The notes beneath the pieces are model-generated. The model did no database searches, was not told the DNA's origin, and saw only the letters and a program-made list of their open reading frames with translations. Shown here piece after piece: positions 1-6,853 of a DNA stretch of 15,503 bases (position 1 is its first letter; each line of letters starts with the position of its first letter). A program made the translations under genes and the position numbers. The DNA lies in contig CACZQQ010000120.1 of NCBI GenBank assembly GCA_902783355.1, positions 1 to 15,503 on the forward strand. The letters are read 5' to 3'. The DNA is from an uncultured bacterium (GTDB lineage: Bacteria; Verrucomicrobiota; Lentisphaeria; Oligosphaerales; Oligosphaeraceae).

Positions 1-166
1 AGCGGTTACGCGAGGTCGCGCACTCACGTGCGCCGCCGCTTCGCGGCTGTCTTTCCGTGCGGATTGGCCCTCCGCAGTCTGCGCGCCCTGACGGGCGCTT
101 GCCAGCGGTTACGCGAGGTCGCGCACTCGCGTGCGCTGTCGCTTCGCGGCTGTCTTCCCGTGCGGA
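1..166. repeat. Two direct copies of a hairpin-rich intergenic repeat
   Basis: Bases 1-63 and 104-166 are direct copies with a 103-base period and only four differences (copy-1 positions 26, 34, 36 and 54). The left copy starts exactly at the window edge, so the array may extend further. Each copy can fold a 6-bp hairpin (gcgcac/gtgcgc, at 18-33 and 121-136) and a second small hairpin (gccgc/gcggc with loop ttc at 35-47; the copy at 138-150 has a G.U pair). The spacer carries another perfect 6-bp hairpin at 83-98. A reading frame runs through it, but its composition looks accidental. I see no transposase and no target-site duplication. Confidence 0.75.
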
Positions 167-273
167 GGGGAGCTGGGGGGAACGGAACGCGCCAGAGGCC
201 GGGCAATGTGCATTATAGTACGCTGAATTCCGATTCTGTCACGCGCCCTGCCGAACTTTCTTCCCCAGGCCCT
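167..273. other. Non-coding leader before the plus-strand gene run
   Basis: This stretch separates the repeat from the first plus-strand gene. It is less G+C-rich than its surroundings around 205-240. A TATAGT hexamer at 214-219 could be a -10 element for the downstream genes, but I see no matching -35 about 17 bp upstream, so promoter assignment is weak. The Shine-Dalgarno before the ATG at 274 is also poor. Confidence 0.4.
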
Positions 274-792
274 ATGATATCCTTCCGTATCCTGTCGCTG
301 CTTCTGGCGGCGCTCTCCCTCGGGGCGGGCGCCCTGCTGGGCGTAGTTGCCCCCCGCGATCCACGCCTCGCCCAGACCCTGCCGCGCAACCGCGCCGCGG
401 GCGTCGCGCTGGGCCTTCTGGTGCTTTGCTGGTGCGCCCACGACGGCGCGGCGCTGCTTCCGGCGCGCTTCACGGCGTGGTGCTGGGCGCTTGTGCCAGT
501 CTGCGGCGCGCTCTGCTTCCTCTGCCTGGACTTCCTCTTCGCACGCAGCGCGGGCGGCCTGCTCGTCCTCCTCTCCAACTATCTCATCCAGCACGCCTTT
601 GCCGTGGACTGCGCCTGCCGCCCCCTCTTCGCCCTCGCCTGCCTCTTCTTCGGCATCGTCGGCCTCGTGCTGCTGGCGTGGCCGTGGAAACTGCGCGACT
701 GGATGGGGGAGCGCTCCCCCGTGCGCGGCAGGCGCGCCCTCTGCCTCTCCGGCCTGCTGGCGCTGCCGCTGCTCCTCCTCCCGTTCCTGTAA
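274..792 (+). CDS. Small cysteine-rich six-helix membrane protein, function unknown
   Basis: I do not recognise this 172-residue protein. Its reading frame is open upstream to position 28, but that part is translated intergenic repeat. The ATG at 274 begins directly at a hydrophobic segment and is the sensible start. About six hydrophobic segments are visible, roughly at residues 3-25, 41-62, 66-90, 94-111, 117-138 and 155-172, so it should sit in the inner membrane. It has ten cysteines (52, 54, 70, 77, 81, 84, 113, 115, 123, 157), several in close pairs: CWC, CFLC and CAC. Basic residues cluster at 139-154 before the last helix. It ends 27 nt before the phosphate-transporter gene on the same strand, so co-transcription is likely. 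The cysteine pairs could bind metal or heme or be redox active, but they could also reflect the composition of a hydrophobic GC-rich gene. Confidence 0.6.
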   Translation: MISFRILSLLLAALSLGAGALLGVVAPRDPRLAQTLPRNRAAGVALGLLVLCWCAHDGAALLPARFTAWCWALVPVCGALCFLCLDFLFARSAGGLLVLLSNYLIQHAFAVDCACRPLFALACLFFGIVGLVLLAWPWKLRDWMGERSPVRGRRALCLSGLLALPLLLLPFL

Positions 793-819
793 ACCGAATC
801 CCTGACAGACACTTCCGTG

Positions 820-3276
820 ATGACACAGATGACCTTCCGGCGGCGCTCCATCCTCCCGCTCCTCTTCCTCCTGGGCGCCCTCCTCCTCGCAGGCTGCGGA
901 CGCACGCCCGAAAAGACGCCTGAAATGCTGCAGATCCTTTCGGGGGCCTCACAATATGGCGCGAAGGGAGACGCGACTTCGCGGATGGTGGAAATCGAGG
1001 TGCTGGGGCCGTTGCGCCCGTCGGCGGGCCGCCGCCGCCCCGTGCCCAACGTGCTGGTCCGCATCGACGCGGCCATGCCCCTGGAGGGGGAGGAGCCCAT
1101 CGAAGGAACCACGGACGAGACAGGCGTCTTCCGCGCGCACGTCCCCTACGGCACACAGTTCGGCGACCGGTACTATGTGGCCTCCTGCCCCGAGCACGAG
1201 GAGATCAAGCCCGTCAACTTCCATGTGACCGCCGGCGTGGCCATCCGCGGCAACGGGCAGCAGCTGCTGGCCGGCAACGAACTGCCGGAGCCCATCTCCG
1301 TCGAAGTGGACGGCCCCAACGGCCGCGAGAAGGGGACCCCCGTCTATTTCAAGCTGGTCTCCGGACCGCACGGCGCCGTCCTCACCAATCCCAACGCCGT
1401 CACCGACAAGAACGGCGTCGCATCAACGCAACTCATTGCCGCAGAAGGATATAGCGGAAAATACGAAATCGTGGCGGAGATCGGCGTCAAGGACGGGGTC
1501 GGCCACTACATGAGCCGCGGGCTGACCATCACCGCGCTGGCGCTGGACCGCTGGGGGCTGACGCTGGCCATGCTGGGCGGCCTCGCCTTCTTCATCCTCG
1601 GCATGAAGTTCATGAGCGACGGCCTTCAGCTGCTGGCGGGCGCCAAGCTCAAGAGCATCCTGCAGATGTTCACGGGCAACCGCTTCGTGGCGATGCTGGC
1701 CGGCGTGGGCGTCACCGCCATCATCCAGTCCTCCGGCGCGACTTCCGTCATGGTGGTCGGCTTCGTGAACGCGGGCCTCCTGAGCCTGCAGCAGGGCCTG
1801 GGCGTCATCATGGGCTCCTCCATCGGCACGACCGTCACGGGCCAGCTGGTCTCCTTCGACCTGAGCGCGCTGGCGCTGCCCTCCATCGTGGCGGGCGTCC
1901 TGCTGATGCTGCTGGTCCGCAAGAGCGGGCTGCGCGGCGTCGCCATGACCATCATGGGCTTCGGCATGCTCTTCTACGGCATGGTCATGATGGCCGCCCA
2001 GTCCAAGATCATCGCGGACTTCCCCTCCTTCCAGTCCTTCTTCTCCCTCTTCGACTGCACGCCGCGGGAGGGCAGCTATCTGCCGCCCCTCCTGCCGGTC
2101 CTGGGCACCATCCTCATCGGCGTCGTGACCACGATGGCGGTGCAGTCCTCCTCCGTGACGGTCTCCCTCGCCATCGTGCTGTCGGCCGGCGGGCTCCTGA
2201 ACTTCTGGACGGCCTTCCCGCTGGTGCTGGGCGACAACATCGGTTCGACGATGACGGGGCTTCTGGCGACCATCGGCACCAACCGCACCGCCAAGCAGGT
2301 CGCCGTCGCCTCCGTCGTCTTCAAGTGCTTCGGCGTCATCCTGATGCTGTTGCTGATGCTCATCCCGTGGGATGGCGTCCCCTGCTTCATGCGCTTCATC
2401 GACGTGGTGACGCCCGGCGACGTCTTCGACCCGCTGATGCCGCAGAACGTGGGGCGCCACATCGCCAACGCGCACTCGTTCTTCAGCCTCTTCGCGGTCA
2501 TCGCCTTCCTCCCCTTCACCTCCTTCCTGGCGTGGGTCTCCCGCCATCTCGTGCCGGAGGATTCCGGCAAGGGCGGCCAGCAGAACGCCATCTGCCGCCT
2601 GGAGCCGCACCTGCTGAACTCGCCCTCCGCCGCCCTCGACCAGGTGCTCGGCGCCCTGCTCTCCATGACCCGCGAGGCCATGACCCTCACCCACGGCGCG
2701 CTGGAGTCCTTCGCCGACTGCACGCACGTCAACGACGAGAAGCTGGGCAAGATGGAGGAGCAGATCGACCTCGCGCAGCACGACATCATGGACTACCTTG
2801 TCAAGCTGACGCGCCGCGGCCTCTCCGAGAACCAGTCGGCGGTCATCCCCGCCCTCATGCACTGCGTCAACGACATCGAGCGCACGGGCGACCGCGCCAT
2901 CAACATCCTGCAGCTGGTCAACAACCGCGAACAGGTGACCGAGCAGTTCTCCGAGGAGGCGATCGTGGAGACGCGCCAGATCGGCCGCCATCTGGCGGAC
3001 GCGGGCGACATGCTCATCGAGGGCCTCTCGCGCAACGACCAGGTGCTCATCGACAAGGTCATCAAGCACTGCAGCGAAATCAAGATGATGGCGGCGCGCT
3101 TCGAGGGCAACCACGAATCCCGCCTCCACACGCGCGACTGCAACGTGGAAAACGGCGTCATCTACGTCGAGATGCTCTCCAACCTGGAACGCATCGCCGG
3201 CCACCTCTCCAACGTCGCCGAGCGCGCCCGCAAGATCCTGCCGCACAGGATGCAGTTCGCCGGCTACGCAGGATAG
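820..3276 (+). CDS. Na+/phosphate cotransporter (NptA/PF02690 type) with lipoprotein Ig-like N-terminus and PhoU-like C-terminus
   Basis: Likely sodium-driven phosphate transporter of the inner membrane. Residue numbers count from the GTG at 817. In-frame starts are GTG 817, ATG 820 and ATG 829; none has a clear Shine-Dalgarno and I chose ATG 820. The N-terminus is basic, then hydrophobic, and ends in a lipobox, LLAGC (Cys27). Residues about 57-140 look like a carboxypeptidase-regulatory-type beta-sandwich, and 145-240 like a Big_1/invasin Ig-like domain (TDKNG turn, then GYSGKYEIVAE). The transporter core at about 245-575 holds the two inverted Na/Pi-cotransporter repeats, each with a QSS motif (Q304-S306 in IIQSSGATS; Q443-S445 in AVQSSSVTV). 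Residues about 600-810 are a helical PhoU-like tail with ERTGDRAINI (688-697) and a second LERIAGH site near 790. Family members usually have about 550 residues, so the roughly 240 N-terminal residues are an addition. It lies between an unknown membrane protein and mnmE on the same strand. Confidence 0.88.
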   Translation: MTQMTFRRRSILPLLFLLGALLLAGCGRTPEKTPEMLQILSGASQYGAKGDATSRMVEIEVLGPLRPSAGRRRPVPNVLVRIDAAMPLEGEEPIEGTTDETGVFRAHVPYGTQFGDRYYVASCPEHEEIKPVNFHVTAGVAIRGNGQQLLAGNELPEPISVEVDGPNGREKGTPVYFKLVSGPHGAVLTNPNAVTDKNGVASTQLIAAEGYSGKYEIVAEIGVKDGVGHYMSRGLTITALALDRWGLTLAMLGGLAFFILGMKFMSDGLQLLAGAKLKSILQMFTGNRFVAMLAGVGVTAIIQSSGATSVMVVGFVNAGLLSLQQGLGVIMGSSIGTTVTGQLVSFDLSALALPSIVAGVLLMLLVRKSGLRGVAMTIMGFGMLFYGMVMMAAQSKIIADFPSFQSFFSLFDCTPREGSYLPPLLPVLGTILIGVVTTMAVQSSSVTVSLAIVLSAGGLLNFWTAFPLVLGDNIGSTMTGLLATIGTNRTAKQVAVASVVFKCFGVILMLLLMLIPWDGVPCFMRFIDVVTPGDVFDPLMPQNVGRHIANAHSFFSLFAVIAFLPFTSFLAWVSRHLVPEDSGKGGQQNAICRLEPHLLNSPSAALDQVLGALLSMTREAMTLTHGALESFADCTHVNDEKLGKMEEQIDLAQHDIMDYLVKLTRRGLSENQSAVIPALMHCVNDIERTGDRAINILQLVNNREQVTEQFSEEAIVETRQIGRHLADAGDMLIEGLSRNDQVLIDKVIKHCSEIKMMAARFEGNHESRLHTRDCNVENGVIYVEMLSNLERIAGHLSNVAERARKILPHRMQFAGYAG

Positions 3277-3292
3277 CACTGTACCTAATTAC

Positions 3293-4675
3293 ATGCCCGA
3301 ATACGACAGCCAGACGATTGCCGCGCTGGCGACGGCCGCCGGCGGCCCCGTGGCCATCATCCGCCTCTCCGGCGGGCGCGCCCTCGCCGCCGCCCGGGCC
3401 CTCTGGCATCCGCTGAACAGCCATGCCCCGCTGGGAGCCCCCGGACAGGAGAGGCGCCTGCTGCTCGGACGCCTTCTCGACGCCCCCGACGGCAACCCCG
3501 TCGACAGCCGCTGCCTGGCGGTCTATATGCCCGGGCCGGACAGCTATACGGGAGAGGATGTCGTCGAGCTGCATCTGCATGGCGGCGCGACGGGAACGCG
3601 GCTGGCGCTGCAGGCGCTGTCGCGGCAGGGCGTCCGCGGCGCCCTGCACGGCGAATTCACGCGCCGCGCCTTCCTCAACGGCAAGATGGACCTGACGCAG
3701 GCGGAGGCGGTCGCGGAGATGATTGGCGCGACCTCGGCCGCCGCCCTCTCGCTGGCCAACAGGCAGCTGGCGGGACAGGTGGGGAGCCGTGTCAACGCCC
3801 TCTACGACCAACTGCAAGTGCTTCTGTCGGAGATAGAATCGCATCTGGACTTTCCCGAGGAGGAGCTGGACTGGCTGCCCATGCCGTCCCTCGTCGCGGA
3901 ACTGGACGGGTGCCGCGAGGCGCTGCTAAAACTGGCGGCGACGCGCACGGAGGGCGAAGTCCTGCGGGGCGGCGTGACGCTGGCCATCGCGGGCGCGCCC
4001 AACGCCGGCAAGTCCAGCCTCCTGAACCGCCTTCTCGGCCGCGACCGCGCCATCGTCTCCGAAGTGCCCGGCACGACACGCGACACGGTCGAGGCCGAAT
4101 GCGTCATCCGCCGAATCCCCTTCCGCATCATCGACACCGCCGGCATCCGCGAGAGCGGCGACCAGATCGAGCGGGCCGGCGTGGAGCGCTCCCGCAAGGC
4201 GGTCGCCGAGGCGGACGTCGTCCTGTGGCTGATGGACGCCACGCTGCCGCCGGAAGCCGCCCTCCCCTTCCCTGCCGACTGGCCGCACCGCGGCAAGGTC
4301 GTCGCCGTCGCCAACAAATGCGACGTGCCCGGCCACCACGTCCCCGAAGGCGCCGTCGCCATTTCGGCGCTCTCCGGCGACCACATGGAGGCGCTGGAGG
4401 CGGCGCTGGAGGCGGCGGTCTTCGGCGAGGGCGGCGGCGTCTCGGGGGAGCTTGCGGTCAGCTCCCGCCATGCCGCGCTGCTGGAACAGGCGGGCGCCGA
4501 ACTGGAGACGGCGGCGCAGCTGCTCCAGGCGGGCGTCTCCTGCGGCGAGCCTCCATGGGAGACGGCGGCGATTCCGCTGCGGGCGGCGATGGCGGCCCTC
4601 GGCGAGGTCACCGGCCGCGCCGTCTCCCCCGACATCCTCGACACCATCTTCCACCGCTTCTGCATAGGGAAATAG
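3293..4675 (+). CDS. mnmE: tRNA uridine-5-carboxymethylaminomethyl(34) synthesis GTPase MnmE
   Basis: MnmE (TrmE) is a dimeric GTPase that works with MnmG to place an aminomethyl-type group on C5 of wobble uridine 34 in certain tRNAs. At 460 residues it has normal family length. The N-terminal folate-binding domain includes the conserved PGPDSYTGEDVVELHLHGG stretch (80-98) and EFTRRAFLNGKMDLTQAEAV (121-140). The G domain has the P-loop GAPNAGKSS (234-242), PGTTRD (259-264), DTAG (281-284) and NKCD (341-344). The C-terminus is the diagnostic CIGK with Cys457. The ATG at 3293 follows the transporter stop by 16 nt and the stop is 6 nt before yhhQ, so it sits inside the same transcription unit. 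No MnmG gene is visible in the window. Confidence 0.97.
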   Translation: MPEYDSQTIAALATAAGGPVAIIRLSGGRALAAARALWHPLNSHAPLGAPGQERRLLLGRLLDAPDGNPVDSRCLAVYMPGPDSYTGEDVVELHLHGGATGTRLALQALSRQGVRGALHGEFTRRAFLNGKMDLTQAEAVAEMIGATSAAALSLANRQLAGQVGSRVNALYDQLQVLLSEIESHLDFPEEELDWLPMPSLVAELDGCREALLKLAATRTEGEVLRGGVTLAIAGAPNAGKSSLLNRLLGRDRAIVSEVPGTTRDTVEAECVIRRIPFRIIDTAGIRESGDQIERAGVERSRKAVAEADVVLWLMDATLPPEAALPFPADWPHRGKVVAVANKCDVPGHHVPEGAVAISALSGDHMEALEAALEAAVFGEGGGVSGELAVSSRHAALLEQAGAELETAAQLLQAGVSCGEPPWETAAIPLRAAMAALGEVTGRAVSPDILDTIFHRFCIGK

Positions 4676-4681
4676 AGCAAC

Positions 4682-5374
4682 ATGAGCAATGAACTCCTCT
4701 GGTTCATCGTCTTCCTCGTCGACTTCAGCGCCCTCCTCCTCTTCTACAAGTTCCTGGGCAAGCTGGGCCTCTTCGCATGGGTGGCCATGGCGACCGTCAT
4801 CGCCAACATCCAGGTCGTCAAGGTCATCAGCCTCTTCGGCGTCAGCGCCACCCTCGGCAACGTCCTCTACGCCTCCATCTTCCTGGCCACCGACATCCTC
4901 TCGGAGAACTACACGAAGCGCGACGCGGCGCTGGCCGCCCTCATCGGCTTCGTCAGCATGGTCGCCCTGCCCGTCCTCATGACGCTCTCGCTGCTCTTCA
5001 AGCCGGGCGCGGACGACTTCTCGCAGGAGGCGCTGCAGACGCTCTTCGGGGTCGTGCCGCGCGTCGTGGGCGGCTCGGCCGTCGCCTACATCGTCAGCCA
5101 GTTCCACGACGTCTGGAGCTACCATTTCATCAAGAGCAAGAAGCCCGGCACGAAGATGCTCTGGCTGCACAACAACGGCTCCACCCTCGTCAGCCAGCTG
5201 CTGGACTCCCTCATCTTCGCCACCATCGCCTTCTACGGCCTCTACCCCACGCGCGTCTTCTGGGAGATCGTCCTGACCACCTACCTCCTCAAGGCGGCCT
5301 GCGCCCTCCTGGACACGCCGTTCATCTATCTGGCCAAATATCTCTACACCCACGGGCACGTACGGGAGAGGTAG
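4682..5374 (+). CDS. yhhQ: Queuosine precursor transporter, YhhQ/VUT (DUF165) family
   Basis: This 230-residue, six- to seven-helix inner-membrane protein matches the YhhQ (COG1738) family, which imports queuosine precursors such as preQ0 and preQ1 for modification of the tRNA wobble guanosine. Family-typical stretches are ANIQVVKVISLFG, LGNVLYASIFLATDILSENY (57-76) and the later NNGSTLVSQLLDSLIFATIAF, which carries polar residues inside a helix. The ATG lies 6 nt after the mnmE stop, so translation is probably coupled. QueA, the enzyme acting on preQ1-modified tRNA, is encoded convergently about 390 bp away, which supports the assignment. After the TAG stop the same frame continues for 19 hydrophobic-leaning codons to a TAA. 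Confidence 0.9.
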   Translation: MSNELLWFIVFLVDFSALLLFYKFLGKLGLFAWVAMATVIANIQVVKVISLFGVSATLGNVLYASIFLATDILSENYTKRDAALAALIGFVSMVALPVLMTLSLLFKPGADDFSQEALQTLFGVVPRVVGGSAVAYIVSQFHDVWSYHFIKSKKPGTKMLWLHNNGSTLVSQLLDSLIFATIAFYGLYPTRVFWEIVLTTYLLKAACALLDTPFIYLAKYLYTHGHVRER

Positions 5375-5491
5375 CCCCCCGGCACCGGCGCACTTGTTCT
5401 GGCCGCCTACCTCGTCTACGGGAAATCCACATAAGCATTTCGGCAATGGCAATCGGCTTCGTTGCCGCTTCTTGCCCTGTGCCACGGCGCA

Positions 5492-5546
5492 GGTTGGGGG
5501 ATGCGCCTTGCGGCACCGCAGGGCTTTTCGCCCTGCGCACCCAACC
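5492..5546. repeat. Nested inverted repeat / stem-loop
   Basis: The outer arms ggttggg (5492-5498) and cccaacc (5540-5546) enclose a perfect 7-bp inner hairpin, gcagggc (5518-5524), loop ttttc, gccctgc (5530-5536). The inner hairpin is not followed by a T-run on either strand, so it is not a standard intrinsic terminator. Confidence 0.6.
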
Positions 5547-5658
5547 CGCCAGCCGATGCTTTTCGCAATGGAAGCGCCGGCAGGGCGAGCGGCGCGAAAG
5601 CCCCCCCGGCGGCTGCATATCCCCGCAATCGGCCAGTCCCTTGCGCACACCGTCCTGA

Positions 5659-5681
5659 GTGGGCAGCCCGTGGCTGCCCAC
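5659..5681. terminator. Ten-bp perfect hairpin, possible terminator without U-tract
   Basis: The arms gtgggcagcc (5659-5668) and ggctgcccac (5672-5681) pair perfectly around a 3-nt loop. Short outer arms ttgcgc (5641-5646) and gcgcaa (5686-5691) could extend the fold. No T-tract follows on either strand, so the terminator role is inferred from its position between convergent genes. Confidence 0.35.
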
Positions 5682-5733
5682 ATCCGCGCAACCCCGCGAA
5701 GGCTACGCAAGGGCGGCGGCCGCGCAGAAGCAC

Positions 5734-5763
5734 GGCCCTTCCGCCGCAGGCGGCCGGAAGGCC
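5734..5763 (-). terminator. Bulged 12-bp hairpin at the queA stop
   Basis: The paired blocks are ggcc (5734-5737), ttcc (5739-5742) and gccg (5743-5746) with cggc (5751-5754), ggaa (5756-5759) and ggcc (5760-5763), around the loop cagg, with one single-C bulge on each side. It overlaps the last base of the queA stop codon. No U-tract follows on the minus strand, so it may end the queA operon by another mechanism or protect the 3' end. Confidence 0.4.
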
Positions 5764-6815
5764 TATTCGGCCTGCTGTCCGGGCGGCAGGAGGAGCATGC
5801 AGTCGCCGTAGCTGAAGAAGCGGAAGCGGCGCGCGATGGCGTCGCGGTAGGCCTCCAGCACCTTCTCGCGAGGGCAGAAGCAGGAGACCAGCATGAGCAA
5901 CGTGGACTGCGGCAGGTGGAAGTTGGTCAGCAGGCCGTCCACGATGGCGGGCTTCTTCGGCGGATAGAGGAATATCTTGGTCCGGCCGCTCTGCGCCTTC
6001 ACATGGCGCGTGCCGGCGACGGCGCAGCTTTCGACGGTGCGCACGGAAGTGGTCCCGATGCAGAAGACGCGGCCGCCGGCGTCGTGGGTGCCGTTGATGA
6101 TCTGCGCGGCCTCCTCCGGCAGGGTGTAGCGCTCCTCATGCATCACGTGGTCCTCGATATTTGACGTCTCGACGGGCTTGAAGGTCCCCGCCCCCACGTG
6201 CAATGTCAGGCGCGCAATTCTAACTCCTTTATTTTCAAGTAGTTGCAGAATTTCATCCGTGAGATGGAGGCCCGCCGTGGGACAGGCCACGGAGCCCGGA
6301 TGGACGGCGTAGACGGTCTGGTAGCGCTCCCTGTCCTCCGCGTCCGCCTCGCGGTTGATGTAGGGCGGCAGCGGCGTCTTGCCGTAGCGCTCCAGCACGT
6401 CCAGCACGTCGTCCGTGTCGAACTCGACGATGCAGGCGCCGTCGGCCTCCTTTTCGCAGACGGTCAGCGTGCAGCCCGCGCCGTCGATGACCACCTTTGC
6501 GCCGACGGGCAGGCGGCGTCCGGGCTTGAGGAGGGCCTGCCAGCGGCGGCCCTCCCGCGCCTCCAGCATGAAGGCCTGCACCCTGCCGCCGGTGCCCGGC
6601 CGCGTGCCGAAGAGCCGCGCGGGAATCACCTTCGTGTCGTTGAGCACGAGGCAGTCGCCCGGCCGGATGTAGCCTGCGAAATGGCTGAAGTCGGTGGCGA
6701 GGCGGCGGCCGCTTTCGCGCTCCAGCACCATCATGCGGGAGCCGTCGCGCCGCTCGGCGGGATGCTGCGCGATGAGTTCGCGCGGCAAATCGAAGTCAAA
6801 GTCGGTGACAAGCAT
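5763..6815 (-). CDS. queA: S-adenosylmethionine:tRNA ribosyltransferase-isomerase QueA
   Basis: QueA transfers and isomerises the ribosyl group of S-adenosylmethionine onto preQ1 in tRNA, giving epoxyqueuosine at position 34. The protein has 350 residues, normal for the family, and starts MLVTDFDFDLPRELIAQHP, the classic QueA beginning. Other hallmarks are LVLNDTKVIPARLFG, TPLPPYI, CPTAGLHLT, LHVGAGTFKPVE, IGTTSVRTVES, LLTNFHLPQSTLLMLVS and the C-terminal FFSYGDCMLL. The frame is open upstream into smpB, but the ATG at 6815 is set by homology and is preceded by a purine-rich AGAAGGG close to the start. The gap from smpB is 38 nt and A+T-rich (TATATA), so an extra promoter is possible. A local A+T-rich codon patch lies at about 6213-6257. 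Confidence 0.97.
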   Translation of the reverse strand: MLVTDFDFDLPRELIAQHPAERRDGSRMMVLERESGRRLATDFSHFAGYIRPGDCLVLNDTKVIPARLFGTRPGTGGRVQAFMLEAREGRRWQALLKPGRRLPVGAKVVIDGAGCTLTVCEKEADGACIVEFDTDDVLDVLERYGKTPLPPYINREADAEDRERYQTVYAVHPGSVACPTAGLHLTDEILQLLENKGVRIARLTLHVGAGTFKPVETSNIEDHVMHEERYTLPEEAAQIINGTHDAGGRVFCIGTTSVRTVESCAVAGTRHVKAQSGRTKIFLYPPKKPAIVDGLLTNFHLPQSTLLMLVSCFCPREKVLEAYRDAIARRFRFFSYGDCMLLLPPGQQAE

Positions 6816-6853
6816 TTCCCTTCTCTTATTCCTTATATATAGGTACTGTACGG

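Larger units (their letters stand above)
5375..5762. other. Hairpin-rich convergent intergenic region, 388 bp
   Basis: No convincing gene lies here between the converging yhhQ and queA. Open frames cross it in several phases, but none has a credible start or recognisable protein. It contains a nested stem-loop at 5492-5546, a 10-bp perfect hairpin at 5659-5681 and a bulged hairpin touching the queA stop (5734-5763). A degenerate direct repeat is also present: gcatttcggcaatgg at 5435-5449 and gcttttcgcaatgg at 5558-5571. The segments atcggct (5452-5458) and agccgat (5551-5557) form an outer inverted repeat. It probably acts as a termination zone for both operons, or is a copy of a genomic intergenic repeat element. 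Confidence 0.6.

Noticed and set aside
28..273. Upstream in-frame extension of the first membrane-protein gene
   Set aside because: It translates the intergenic repeat into an Arg-rich sequence and runs through hairpins; the ATG at 274 begins at the first membrane segment.
1423..3279. Long minus-strand frame opposite the phosphate transporter
   Set aside because: It is rich in His, Asp, Glu and Gln, typical of the antisense of a GC-rich gene. The plus strand clearly encodes the transporter with its QSS motifs.
3926..5710. Long minus-strand frame opposite mnmE and yhhQ
   Set aside because: It is antisense to two well-recognised genes and has the compositional bias of a shadow frame.
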